From positions 1-64,000 of the forward strand of contig JAZUBQ010000023.1 of NCBI GenBank assembly GCA_045638525.1: a DNA stretch of 64,000 nt. The letters are read 5' to 3'. The notes under the pieces are model-generated. The model was given only the letters and a program-made list of their open reading frames with translations, ran no database searches and was not told where the DNA came from. Positions 37,073 to 44,882 of the stretch are shown in pieces; position 1 is the stretch's first letter, and each line of letters opens with the position of its first letter. The stretch comes from SIG452 sp045638525. Lineage in GTDB: Bacteria > Bacillota > Clostridia > UMGS1840. The position numbers and the translations under genes were made by a program.

Positions 37073-38605
37073 TTATTTATCCAATGTCTTCATGGTGGGG
37101 AACAAGAGTACATCACGGATTGCCAAAGAGTCGGTTAACAGCATACACATACGGTCGATACCAAAGCCGATACCGCCGGTGGGAGCCATACCGATTTCCA
37201 GAGCGTTCATAAAGTCTTCGTCGGTGGTGTTTGCTTCTTCGTCACCCAAAGATAACAGTTCTTCCTGCGCTTTGAAACGTTCTCTCTGGTCGATGGGGTC
37301 GTTTAACTCGGAGTAAGCATTTGCCATTTCCCAGCCGTTCATAAAGAACTCGAAACGTTCCACATAGTCGGGATTTTCGGGTTTCTTTTTGGTTAAGGGA
37401 GAGATTTCAACGGGGTGATCCATAACAAAGGTAGGCTGAATCAGGTGGTCTTCCACAAATTCTTCAAAGAACAGATTCAAAATATCGCCTTTTTTGTGAT
37501 GTTTTTCAAATTCCACGTGATGTTCTTTGGCAACAGCCTGTGCTTCTTCCTGAGTATGAATTTCGTTGAAGTCTACGCCGGAATATTTTTTAACAGCATC
37601 CAGCATTGTGATTCTCTCAAAGGGTTTGCCCAAATCCATTTCAATGCCGTTGTACACGATTTTGGTGGTTCCCAACACTTCCTGTGCCACGTGGCGGTAC
37701 AGATTTTCGGTTAAGTCCATCATACCGTGGTAATCGGTGTATGCCTGATATAATTCCATTAAGGTAAATTCGGGATTGTGACGGGTGTCAACCCCTTCGT
37801 TACGGAATACTCGTCCGATTTCGTAAACTCTTTCCAGACCGCCCACAATCAGACGTTTTAAGTATAATTCCAGAGAAATACGGAGTTTGAATTCTTCGCC
37901 CAATGCGTTGGAATGGGTTAAGAAGGGACGTGCTGCCGCACCACCTGCATTGGAAACCAGCATGGGAGTTTCCACTTCCAAAAATCCCTGTCCGTCCAAG
38001 TATTTACGGATGGTGGAAATGATTTTGGAACGTTTGATAAAGGTGTCTTTTACATCACGATTCATAATTAAATCGGTGTAACGCTGACGGTATCTTAAAT
38101 CGGTATTGGTCATACCGTGGAATTTTTCCGGCAGGGGCTGTAACGATTTGGAAAGCAGAGTGATGGTTTCTGCTCTTACAGAGATTTCACCGGTCTGAGT
38201 GGTAAATACCACACCAACTGCACCGATAATATCCCCGGTATCTAATTTTTTGAAACGATTATATTCGTCTTCACCTAAGATATCTTTTTTCACAAACAGC
38301 TGAATCTGTCCGTCGATATCGGCAATATGTAAAAAACCAACCTTACCCATACCACGTTTGGACATAATTCTTCCTGCAACAGATACGGTTTGTCCGTCTA
38401 CGGGAGAGATTTTGGCAGTAATCTGCTGTTCTTCTTCTCTGACGGTGATGGTGCGTTCTTCGGTGGTGTACCCTTCGGTGATTTGTTTGGAAGTGTGGGT
38501 ACGGTCATACTTGGTAATCTGGAAGGGGTCTCTTCCTTCTGCCTGAAGCTCGGAAAGTTTGTCTCTTCTTACCTGCAACAGCTGTGATAATTCCTTTTCT
38601 TCCAT
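37073..38605 (-). CDS. lysS: Lysyl-tRNA synthetase, class II
   Basis: Charges tRNA-Lys. 510 residues with the N-terminal OB-fold anticodon-binding domain (about 50-150; VSVAGRIMSKRGMGKVGFLH) and the class II core: motif 2 in VFRNEGVDTRHNPEFT and motif 3 in GGIGFGIDRMCMLL near the C-terminus. Start: ATG at 38605 (MEEKELSQ), 9 nt after AAAGG; an ATG three codons upstream sits on the binding site itself. Downstream of greA on the same strand, with a hairpin between the two. A tRNA-Lys gene lies about 6 kb away. Confidence 0.97.
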   Translation of the reverse strand: MEEKELSQLLQVRRDKLSELQAEGRDPFQITKYDRTHTSKQITEGYTTEERTITVREEEQQITAKISPVDGQTVSVAGRIMSKRGMGKVGFLHIADIDGQIQLFVKKDILGEDEYNRFKKLDTGDIIGAVGVVFTTQTGEISVRAETITLLSKSLQPLPEKFHGMTNTDLRYRQRYTDLIMNRDVKDTFIKRSKIISTIRKYLDGQGFLEVETPMLVSNAGGAAARPFLTHSNALGEEFKLRISLELYLKRLIVGGLERVYEIGRVFRNEGVDTRHNPEFTLMELYQAYTDYHGMMDLTENLYRHVAQEVLGTTKIVYNGIEMDLGKPFERITMLDAVKKYSGVDFNEIHTQEEAQAVAKEHHVEFEKHHKKGDILNLFFEEFVEDHLIQPTFVMDHPVEISPLTKKKPENPDYVERFEFFMNGWEMANAYSELNDPIDQRERFKAQEELLSLGDEEANTTDEDFMNALEIGMAPTGGIGFGIDRMCMLLTDSLAIRDVLLFPTMKTLDK

Positions 38606-38635
38606 GGGATTCATCCTTTCTCTTTGGAATCGTTA

Positions 38636-38682
38636 GAAAAAACGAGGTGCAAGCGATTTCTGTTTTGGAAAACGGCTTGCAC
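38636..38682 (-). terminator. Hairpin between greA and lysS
   Basis: On the minus strand GTGCAAGC pairs with GCTTGCAC, then CTCGTTTTTT. It may end greA transcripts or attenuate lysS. No T-box specifier features are seen. Confidence 0.7.
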
Positions 38683-38696
38683 GGCTCTTTGTTGTG

Positions 38697-39173
38697 TTAT
38701 TTGGAAATGTCTAAAATTTTGTATTTGGTGGTGTAACCTGTGGGTGTGGTGATGGTTACGGTTTTTCCTTTTTTCTTGCCCATAAGACCTGCGCCAACGG
38801 GAGATTCATTGGAAATTTTGTCGTTGAAGGGATCTGCTTCGTTAGAGCCTACAATCTGCAGAACCAATTCTTCGTTTTCTTCCACATCCAATACTTTAAC
38901 TTTGGAGCCGATGGTAACTGTGTCGGTAGAAATTTCGTCATCTTCCACAACGGTTACATTCTTTAACATATGCTCAATTTTTGCAATTCTTTCTTCCAGT
39001 TCTGCCTGTTCTTTTTTTGCAGCATCATATTCTGCATTTTCCGATAAGTCACCAAAAGAACGGGCTTCCTTGATTTTTTCTGCAACTTCGATACGCTTGG
39101 TGTCTTTCAGATACGCCAGTTCAGTTTCATATTTTTTTAAGCCCTCGCTGGTCAGAATCGTTGCTTTTTCCAT
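38697..39173 (-). CDS. greA: Transcription elongation factor GreA
   Basis: Rescues backtracked RNA polymerase by stimulating transcript cleavage. 158 residues, the family length. The N-terminal coiled coil contains the GreA signature (KIKEARSFGDLSENAEYDAAKKEQ, residues about 33-56, with the catalytic acidic loop) and the C-terminal FKBP-like domain ends NDKISNESPVGAGLMGKKKG. ATG at 39173 behind GAGGATG. A promoter lies about 95 bases upstream. Confidence 0.97.
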   Translation of the reverse strand: MEKATILTSEGLKKYETELAYLKDTKRIEVAEKIKEARSFGDLSENAEYDAAKKEQAELEERIAKIEHMLKNVTVVEDDEISTDTVTIGSKVKVLDVEENEELVLQIVGSNEADPFNDKISNESPVGAGLMGKKKGKTVTITTPTGYTTKYKILDISK

Positions 39174-39267
39174 TCGATATCATCCTCTACATTGAATTTT
39201 GTTTCGGTAGTTTTTTGCGATATGCCTCCCCGAAACCATAAAAAGGCAAAATAACATAGCACATACT

Positions 39268-39295
39268 ATTATATACATTATTTCCGATTTGTCAA
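39268..39295 (-). promoter_or_regulatory. Sigma-A type promoter of greA
   Basis: Minus strand: TTGACA (39295-39290), 16-bp spacer, TATAAT (39273-39268). The -35 box overlaps the stop of the upstream gene. Confidence 0.82.
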
Positions 39296-40029
39296 CTTTT
39301 TTTTGAAATTTTCCAAATTAATTTTAGTTTGCCCTCCGACATTGGCACAAAATGGCAATGTTTTAGACCGGTGATGTGAAAGTCCCGAAAAAACTGACAG
39401 ACTTCTTCGGTGCTGATGTCCCAAAGCAGATTTTTATGAGAAAGGTTTGGGGTATCGTTTAAGTCAATTAAAAATTCTCCGTGAGAGCAGCAGTTCCGGT
39501 CGGAGGTATTTAATAAAATCAACAAGCGTTTTATTCTTATGTCAGACGGACTTTTCTGATTGAGTGACAACCCGTGAGAGCGTAACAGATTTTGAGAAAC
39601 CCGTTCAAAAAAGGAGTCTTTTTCGGTTACGATACTGACCGAAGGCGAAAATTGGCTGAGCAGTTCTGCCAGCGGAATTAACCGTGGGTCTTCGTGTTCG
39701 CACAGAATCCCCACATCGGATACATCCTGTGGTGCCATTTGGGATAAAATTGCGGGAAGATGCCGAAAAAAACAGGCGCCTTGTGAGATTTCGTGACAGA
39801 GGTTGGGATAAATTTTCATTTCTTCCGTAAAATATATCCGGGTGAAGTCCTTCCTGATTTTGGATACCAGTTTCGGAAATCTTCTGCGATAAAGAGGATT
39901 GAACGTGAAAATTTTTACAGGTTCTTCCTTCAGACTGGTATGTAAAACGGTAGCCGAAGGGGTCAGGAGTTGTTGAAACAACTGATTGCGGGAAGGGCTC
40001 GGCTGATATGGACGAACGATTGCAAGCAT
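39292..40029 (-). CDS. Conserved hypothetical protein
   Basis: Not recognised. 245 residues, no signal peptide or TM helix; basic in the first half (YRRRFPKLVSKIRKDF), with alternating strand/helix pattern (VGILCEHEDPRLIPLAELL, IRIKRLLILLNTS) that could be a Rossmann-like fold. Ends SKKS with TGA at 39292. ATG at 40029 with AAAAAAGGA upstream. Sits 15 bases after the next upstream gene on the same strand and is probably cotranscribed with it. Confidence 0.7.
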   Translation of the reverse strand: MLAIVRPYQPSPSRNQLFQQLLTPSATVLHTSLKEEPVKIFTFNPLYRRRFPKLVSKIRKDFTRIYFTEEMKIYPNLCHEISQGACFFRHLPAILSQMAPQDVSDVGILCEHEDPRLIPLAELLSQFSPSVSIVTEKDSFFERVSQNLLRSHGLSLNQKSPSDIRIKRLLILLNTSDRNCCSHGEFLIDLNDTPNLSHKNLLWDISTEEVCQFFRDFHITGLKHCHFVPMSEGKLKLIWKISKKS

Positions 40030-40044
40030 AGTCTTTTTCCTTTT

Positions 40045-40518
40045 TTATAAAATAATATCCTCGGTTGCGGGAACATTTTCTTGTATTACCGGTTCTAAGA
40101 AACCGTTTTGAAAATCGGGACATACAATATCACACGCCACAATTCTGCCCCGATACAGTAAAACATTGGCATATACCGGTGCTTTGGCATTGGGATGATT
40201 GGTAACGGGATAGGTATATTTTTGTAAGGTTTTCCCCAGATAGGGAACCAAGGTGAGACCCTGTCGGTTTTGCAGTTCTTCGTATTCTTTCGAGAAATCT
40301 TCCGGATTGGCAGGCAATGTCATGGTTTCTTTAAAAAATGTTTTGTTGCCGGTTTTCCAGCCGTATTGTTCCAAAAAACGTCTGCGGGCGGTATGGCTGT
40401 AGTAATGTTCGGAAGTAACCATTGAGATTCCGATTCCCAACAGCAGAATAACAGTTAACGAGATGGCCAGAAGGAAAGCCAGTTTTTCTTTGGTGAGTGT
40501 GACAGAGTAAATCAGCAT
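40045..40518 (-). CDS. Membrane-anchored DUF4830-like protein
   Basis: 157 residues. One N-terminal TM helix (about 12-32), then an outside domain with RRRFLEQYGWKTGNKTFF, YEELQNRQGLTLVPYLGKTL and a final beta stretch YANVLLYRGRIVACDI; these match what I remember of DUF4830 proteins of Clostridia. Start: ATG at 40518, with AAAGGAG 8 nt upstream, rather than the in-frame ATG at 40569. Function unknown. It is divergent from the M23 peptidase gene. Confidence 0.75.
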   Translation of the reverse strand: MLIYSVTLTKEKLAFLLAISLTVILLLGIGISMVTSEHYYSHTARRRFLEQYGWKTGNKTFFKETMTLPANPEDFSKEYEELQNRQGLTLVPYLGKTLQKYTYPVTNHPNAKAPVYANVLLYRGRIVACDIVCPDFQNGFLEPVIQENVPATEDIIL

Positions 40519-40603
40519 AGAATCGTTCTCCTTTGATGGTATATTTTTTGCAGATGGAATCACTTCCATCCTATGGCGAAAAACGAAAATTATGCATAAA
40601 GAC

Positions 40604-40632
40604 TTGATTTTTTTTGAAGGATATGTTAAAAT
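40604..40632 (+). promoter_or_regulatory. Sigma-A type promoter of the M23 peptidase operon
   Basis: TTGATT (40604-40609), 17-bp spacer, TAAAAT (40627-40632). Confidence 0.7.
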
Positions 40633-40732
40633 GAAGGTTGTAACATATTTGTAACATTCGTTTTTTGAAGGATTACATCAGATTTTTTGTTTGATAAATA
40701 CACTTGAAATTGAATGCAGAAAGGATGATTTT

Positions 40733-42169
40733 GTGTTTGGAAAATTCAGGTTCTCTAAGGAGAATCCCGTTTTTTCAGAGCAGTCAGACCGTAGTAAGAA
40801 TATTTTTGATAAAGTTTTTCAGGGGATCAAGAATAAAGTAGCCAGTCAAAGCGGACATGTTATGATGAGACGTTCGTTTTTGCTGTATTTATTCATTATG
40901 GTGGCACTTTGTATGAACATGAGGCTGGATTTTGGTTACCGTGTGGTGGTCAACGGACAGTCATTCGGAACCGTTCCTTCCCGAAAAATTGCGGAAAAAG
41001 CAATCTGGGGGGCATATGATGCCATTGTTGCAACCAGAGGTACTGACTATAAATTTGAAAAAGCTTCATTTCATTTGGTTCCGGTCAGCAAAGACAGGCT
41101 GGAAACCAAAGAAACGGTGCAGGATAAAATTTCCAGCGCCTTTGACGGTCTGGTTTCCGCTTACGGTATTATTGTAGACGGAAAAGTGGTAACCGCATTG
41201 GAAGTGGAATTGGAAGGGTACGATGCCCTCCGTGAAATTGAAGCACAATATAAAAATGAAAATAACGAAGCCCATTACACCAACGAAGTCACCATTTCAC
41301 GGTGCCGTGTTCAGCCGGCGATGGTGGTTTCCAAGGAGGAGGCCATCGCGGTTCTGACCGGAACAAGAGATGCGGTTATTACCCATCGGGTACAAGAGGG
41401 AGAAACCTTTTCTTCCATCGCTTTGGAATACGGTGTGGGAACCCAGGAATTGATGGATGCCAATCCGGGAATTCAACCGGAACTTTTGCAGATGGGCGAA
41501 AACATTACGGTGAGTGCACCGCAACCCATTATTGCAGTGGAAACTGTGGAGCAGATTACCGTTACGGAAACCATCCCCTATAAAGTCAAGGAACAAAAAG
41601 ACAGTTCCATGTATAAAGGAAATAAAAAGACATTGACCGAAGGGGTCAACGGGAAAAAAGATGTGGTGTATGAAATCACCCGTGTGAATAATACGGTTAC
41701 CAAAAAGGTTGCGTTGTCTGAAACTGTCTTAAGTGAACCTGTTACTGAGGTGGTTGCAGTAGGTACCAAAGCGAAAGCGACCAATTCGGCAACCGGAGTG
41801 ATGATGCGTCCGTACGGTGGAACCATCACCGCCCGATTTGGTGCCAGCGGTTCCCGTTGGGCAAGAAATCACACCGGCATTGACTATGCAGGATCTACCG
41901 GTGATTCCATTAAAGCGGCAGACGGCGGTAAAGTTACCTTTGCCGGTTGGAACGGTTCTTACGGGAAAATGGTGAAAATTTCTCACGGAAACGGATTGGA
42001 AACCTGGTACGCTCATATGAGTAAAATATATGTATCGGCGGGGCAGAAAGTTTCCAAAGGTACTTCCATCGGTGCCATCGGAAGCACCGGAAACAGTACC
42101 GGACCGCATCTGCATTTTGAAGTCAGAAAGAACGGGGTTGCGAAAAACCCGTCCAACTACGTAAAATAA
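40733..42169 (+). CDS. Membrane-bound LysM-M23 peptidoglycan endopeptidase
   Basis: 478 residues. N-terminal cytoplasmic part, one TM segment (about 42-60), an extracellular region, a LysM domain (about 218-262; HRVQEGETFSSIALEYGVG), a G5-like domain (about 265-345; TVTETIPYKVKEQKDSSMYKG) and a C-terminal M23 domain with the zinc ligands HTGID and GPHLHFEV. It cleaves peptide cross-links in the wall. Start: GTG at 40733, 7 nt after AGAAAGGA; a TTG at 40691 in frame lacks a site. Followed by mazG 12 bases later. Confidence 0.93.
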   Translation: MFGKFRFSKENPVFSEQSDRSKNIFDKVFQGIKNKVASQSGHVMMRRSFLLYLFIMVALCMNMRLDFGYRVVVNGQSFGTVPSRKIAEKAIWGAYDAIVATRGTDYKFEKASFHLVPVSKDRLETKETVQDKISSAFDGLVSAYGIIVDGKVVTALEVELEGYDALREIEAQYKNENNEAHYTNEVTISRCRVQPAMVVSKEEAIAVLTGTRDAVITHRVQEGETFSSIALEYGVGTQELMDANPGIQPELLQMGENITVSAPQPIIAVETVEQITVTETIPYKVKEQKDSSMYKGNKKTLTEGVNGKKDVVYEITRVNNTVTKKVALSETVLSEPVTEVVAVGTKAKATNSATGVMMRPYGGTITARFGASGSRWARNHTGIDYAGSTGDSIKAADGGKVTFAGWNGSYGKMVKISHGNGLETWYAHMSKIYVSAGQKVSKGTSIGAIGSTGNSTGPHLHFEVRKNGVAKNPSNYVK

Positions 42170-42181
42170 CGGAGAACGATT

Positions 42182-42859
42182 ATGGATGTAAATAAAGAAC
42201 GGTACAGCTTTTCGGATTTTTGTGAAATTATTGAAACGTTAAGAAGTCCGGGCGGTTGCTCCTGGGACAGAGAGCAAACCCACGAGAGTCTTCAGAAAAA
42301 TCTGATTGAGGAAAGCTATGAGTATATTGATGCACTTTTGGAGGGCAATTCCTCCAAAATGTGTGACGAGCTGGGAGATGTGTTGCTCCAGGTTGTTATG
42401 AATGCTCAGATTGCAAAAGAAGAAGGCACGTTTACAATGGAGGATATTGTGGATGTCATCTCCAAAAAGATGATTCGTCGACATCCTCACGTATTCGGAG
42501 ATGTGACAGATCAGTCTGTTTCCGGAATTCTGACCCGTTGGGAGGAAATTAAAAAAGGTGAAAAAAAAGAGGAATACTCATTAAAAAGCACCGCAAAACA
42601 CCTTCCTTCTGTGTTAAGAGCGTCGATTTTGGCAGAAAAATCGAAAAAAATGCACAAAAATGAAATTATTTTCTCAAAAAATATTGACAAATTGAGCGAA
42701 ATGTTGGATAATATAGCCAATGGGGAGATTTCTTCTCGTCAAGAAGTACTGTGCGATATGATGACTACTTTGGTGGAATTGTTTGTTGCCGAAAAAATTG
42801 ATCTGGAAACAGCAATGTATCATCAGAACGAAAAATATATCGCTCGGTTTGAACCCTAA
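42182..42859 (+). CDS. mazG: Nucleoside triphosphate pyrophosphohydrolase MazG
   Basis: Hydrolyses (d)NTPs to monophosphates. 225 residues. N-terminal MazG core: SPGGCSWDREQTHESL, EESYEYIDAL and DELGDVLLQVV carry the EExxE...ExxD magnesium motif; RHPHVFGDV follows. The second half is shorter than in E. coli MazG. ATG at 42182, with GGAG 7 nt upstream. Same strand as the M23 gene and the HU gene; a common operon in Clostridia. Confidence 0.95.
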   Translation: MDVNKERYSFSDFCEIIETLRSPGGCSWDREQTHESLQKNLIEESYEYIDALLEGNSSKMCDELGDVLLQVVMNAQIAKEEGTFTMEDIVDVISKKMIRRHPHVFGDVTDQSVSGILTRWEEIKKGEKKEEYSLKSTAKHLPSVLRASILAEKSKKMHKNEIIFSKNIDKLSEMLDNIANGEISSRQEVLCDMMTTLVELFVAEKIDLETAMYHQNEKYIARFEP

Positions 42860-42901
42860 TCTGTGAAAAAATATTTTTATAATTATGTGGAGGAACGAAA
42901 C

Positions 42902-43171
42902 ATGAACAAAGCGGAATTAGTTGCAGCTATTGCAGCTGCAGGATTAAAAAAAGCTGATGCTGAAAAAGCTCTGGCAGCAACCATCGATGCTATCACCGAT
43001 GCATTAAAGAAAGGTGACAAAGTTGCTATTATGGGCTTTGGTACTTTCGAAGTAAAAGAAAGAGCTGCAAGAATCGGCAGAAATCCTCAGACCAAAGAGG
43101 AAATCAAAATCCCCGCATCCAAAGCACCTGCTTTCAAAGCTGGTAAAGCGTTCAAAGACGCTATTAAATAA
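42902..43171 (+). CDS. hup: DNA-binding protein HU
   Basis: 89-residue histone-like protein that bends DNA. Diagnostic stretch GFGTFEVKERAARIGRNPQT (residues about 46-65) and the end KAFKDAIK. Start: ATG at 42902, 9 nt after GGAGG; an in-frame start at 42863 would overlap the spacer and is not needed. Followed by a strong terminator. Confidence 0.97.
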   Translation: MNKAELVAAIAAAGLKKADAEKALAATIDAITDALKKGDKVAIMGFGTFEVKERAARIGRNPQTKEEIKIPASKAPAFKAGKAFKDAIK

Positions 43172-43183
43172 GGAATTTGATAC

Positions 43184-43218
43184 AAAAAAAGGTATCGGCA
43201 TTGCCGATACCTTTTTTG
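43184..43218 (+). terminator. Rho-independent terminator of the HU gene
   Basis: GGTATCGGC (43191-43199), 3-base loop, GCCGATACC (43203-43211), flanked by A and T runs; can act in both directions. Confidence 0.93.
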
Positions 43219-43342
43219 TTTCCGAGCGTTTGGATGCCGTGAAGTGCATTTGACGAAGGGGATAATCCAATATCACGGCATCAGATGTTTGTGTCGGAAA
43301 CTATATTGCAACCGGATTTTTTACATCAGGAGGGGAAGGGGA

Positions 43343-43972
43343 TTAAAAAAGTCCGGATTGCTGCCAGTAGATGAGGAAAGTTTTTAAAAATTGCATATTG
43401 CTGGGGGCTTTGGTTTGGGTTGTGAAAATCTGTTGGAATTTCTCGGGATTTTTCTGATAGGCTTTTCGAATGGAAAAGGTAATTCCTCGTTCCACCGAGT
43501 AGATGCTGGTGCCGTAACAGTTGCTGACCGCTTCATAAATGTCTTTTTTGACAGCAGAAATCTGACGGGTGTTTAAAAATTCGTAATAAAACGCTTGCTT
43601 TAGGTAGTGATAACCTCGTAAAGACGGCGAAAACTGAAAATCCATCAGTGCTTTATCTAACTTACGATTGAATTCTTCCGGGATGTTATAGGAAGAATCA
43701 GTTCCCGGAAGAATCGATGGTTCCAACAGGAATTTTCTTAATACTTCCTTTTCACCATAAATGATGGCAGACGGTTTGCAGGCGGAGGTCTCGGTAAGGG
43801 GCAATTCTAAGGAAGTATGGTCGGTTTCAATCATCAGCATATAAGGTTGTTCCTGCAGTAATAGGTGCTGTAATTGGGTTTCGTCGCTTACGAATGTACA
43901 GTCGTTTTTCTCTTTTTCTATAATATCGGTATAATATTCAGGATGTTTGGTGAATAATACAGTAGCATTCAT
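43343..43972 (-). CDS. Spo0A C-terminal-like DNA-binding protein with degenerate N-terminal domain
   Basis: 209 residues. The C-terminal half (about 118-195: RGYHYLKQAFYYEF, then YGTSIYSVERGITFSIRKAY) matches the layout of the Spo0A effector domain, whose consensus is GYxYLxxAI ... TTPSRVERAIRHAI. The N-terminal 100 residues could be a receiver-like fold but lack a clear phosphoacceptor Asp cluster. It may therefore be an unphosphorylated relative. ATG at 43972 with AGAAAGGA upstream. Lone gene between HU and the tRNA array. Target genes unknown. If correct it hints at a sporulation-related lineage, but I cannot show sporulation. Confidence 0.75.
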   Translation of the reverse strand: MNATVLFTKHPEYYTDIIEKEKNDCTFVSDETQLQHLLLQEQPYMLMIETDHTSLELPLTETSACKPSAIIYGEKEVLRKFLLEPSILPGTDSSYNIPEEFNRKLDKALMDFQFSPSLRGYHYLKQAFYYEFLNTRQISAVKKDIYEAVSNCYGTSIYSVERGITFSIRKAYQKNPEKFQQIFTTQTKAPSNMQFLKTFLIYWQQSGLF

Positions 43973-44247
43973 TGTGTCATATCCTTTCTGTGGGGTAATT
44001 CGTCAATTCCTGTCACCAAAATACCATATTCCAACAATTTTCACAAGAGAATCCCAAACAACTTAGTTCAAAAAAATTACTTTTTTATCATTTTTTAGCA
44101 GTTGGCAAAAATTCTTCCATTGATTTGTCGAAGCATAAAAAAACAGAAGTAACTTGAAAAACCATGGAAAAAAGCAGCCGATTTTCCTTAGAAAAACAAC
44201 GATTTTTCCAATTTTATAAAAAAAATCAAAAAAATTTAAAAAAAGTA
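43973..44247. other. Gene-free AT-rich region upstream of the tRNA promoter
   Basis: Long A/T runs; no gene supported. The only clear signal is the tRNA promoter at 44248-44276. Confidence 0.5.
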
Positions 44248-44276
44248 TTGACAAATGGAAAAATGTCTGCTATAAT
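44248..44276 (+). promoter_or_regulatory. Consensus promoter of the tRNA operon
   Basis: TTGACA (44248-44253), 17-bp spacer, TATAAT (44271-44276). 78 bases before tRNA-Gly. Confidence 0.9.
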
Positions 44277-44354
44277 AGCTAAGCACTTAAGGGGTCTAAA
44301 GACAGTGAATGTAGGCTGCCCGATGCTTGAATCCAACATGAAGTTGTATCTGAT

Positions 44355-44428
44355 GCGGGTGTAGTTCAATGGTAGAATCTCAGCCTTCCAAGCTGATTGT
44401 GTGGGTTCGATTCCCATCACCCGCTCCA
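44355..44428 (+). tRNA. tRNA-Gly (anticodon TCC)
   Basis: Acceptor GCGGGTG pairs with CACCCGC; anticodon loop CTTCCAA gives TCC; CCA is encoded. 74 nt. Confidence 0.96.
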
Positions 44429-44436
44429 TTATTTAT

Positions 44437-44513
44437 GCGCCTGTAGCTCAGCCGGATAGAGCAACTGCCTTCTAAGCAGTAGGCCAGGAGTTCGAATCTC
44501 TTCAGGCGCGCCA
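44437..44513 (+). tRNA. tRNA-Arg (anticodon TCT)
   Basis: Acceptor GCGCCTG pairs with CAGGCGC; anticodon loop CTTCTAA gives TCT; CCA encoded. 77 nt. Confidence 0.96.
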
Positions 44514-44526
44514 CTTTATCTTTTAC

Positions 44527-44604
44527 GGTGGGTATAGCTCAGTTGGTTAGAGCACCAGATTGTGGCTCTGGGGGTCATCGGTTCGAATCCGATTATCCAC
44601 CCCA
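44527..44604 (+). tRNA. tRNA-His (anticodon GTG)
   Basis: Acceptor GTGGGTA pairs with TATCCAC (one G-T pair); an extra G at 44527 opposite the discriminator C is the usual G-1 of tRNA-His; loop TTGTGGC gives GTG; CCA encoded. Confidence 0.95.
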
Positions 44605-44622
44605 TTATATTTTACGATATGA

Positions 44623-44698
44623 TGGGATATCGCCAAGTCGGTAAGGCACAGGACTTTGACTCCTGCATTCGCTGGTTCGAGTCCAGCTATCCCAGCCA
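44623..44698 (+). tRNA. tRNA-Gln (anticodon TTG)
   Basis: Acceptor TGGGATA pairs with TATCCCA; loop CTTTGAC gives TTG; CCA encoded. 76 nt. Confidence 0.95.
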
Positions 44699-44704
44699 AT
44701 ATAT

Positions 44705-44780
44705 GGGCCATTAGCTCAGTCGGTAGAGCACTTGACTTTTAATCAAGTTGTCCGGCGTTCGAATCGCCGATGGCTCACCA
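44705..44780 (+). tRNA. tRNA-Lys (anticodon TTT)
   Basis: Acceptor GGGCCAT pairs with ATGGCTC (one G-T pair); loop CTTTTAA gives TTT; CCA encoded. Last of the array, next to the putative integrative element. Confidence 0.95.
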
Positions 44781-44783
44781 AAT

Positions 44784-44822
44784 AAAAAGCCTTGAAAACG
44801 CTAAGTTTTCAAGGCTTTTTTG
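44784..44822 (+). terminator. Terminator of the tRNA operon
   Basis: AAAAAGCCTTGAAAAC (44784-44799) pairs with GTTTTCAAGGCTTTTT (44805-44820), 5-base loop. Confidence 0.93.
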
Positions 44823-44860
44823 TTGTATTTATAAATCTGATTTTTCCTTATTTTTTTGTC

Positions 44861-44882
44861 ATTTGACATCTATTTGACATCT
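44861..44882. repeat. Tandem 11-bp repeat, possible integrase arm-type sites
   Basis: ATTTGACATCT occurs twice head to tail (44861-44871, 44872-44882), overlapping the stop of the 585-residue gene and about 80 bases from the tRNA-Lys 3' end. A related ATTTGACA lies at 50058-50065 near the far end of the element. Arm-site role is inferred. Confidence 0.55.

Noticed and set aside
38606..38696. T-box riboswitch upstream of lysS
   Set aside because: Only one short hairpin; no T-box sequence or specifier loop and too little space.
38740..39195. Plus-strand ORF of 151 codons across greA
   Set aside because: Mirror of the greA reading frame; Ser-rich shadow without a start signal.
44063..44254. 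Minus ORF of 63 codons before the tRNA array
   Set aside because: Overlaps the -35 box of the tRNA promoter and consists mainly of Phe/Lys runs from A/T-rich DNA.
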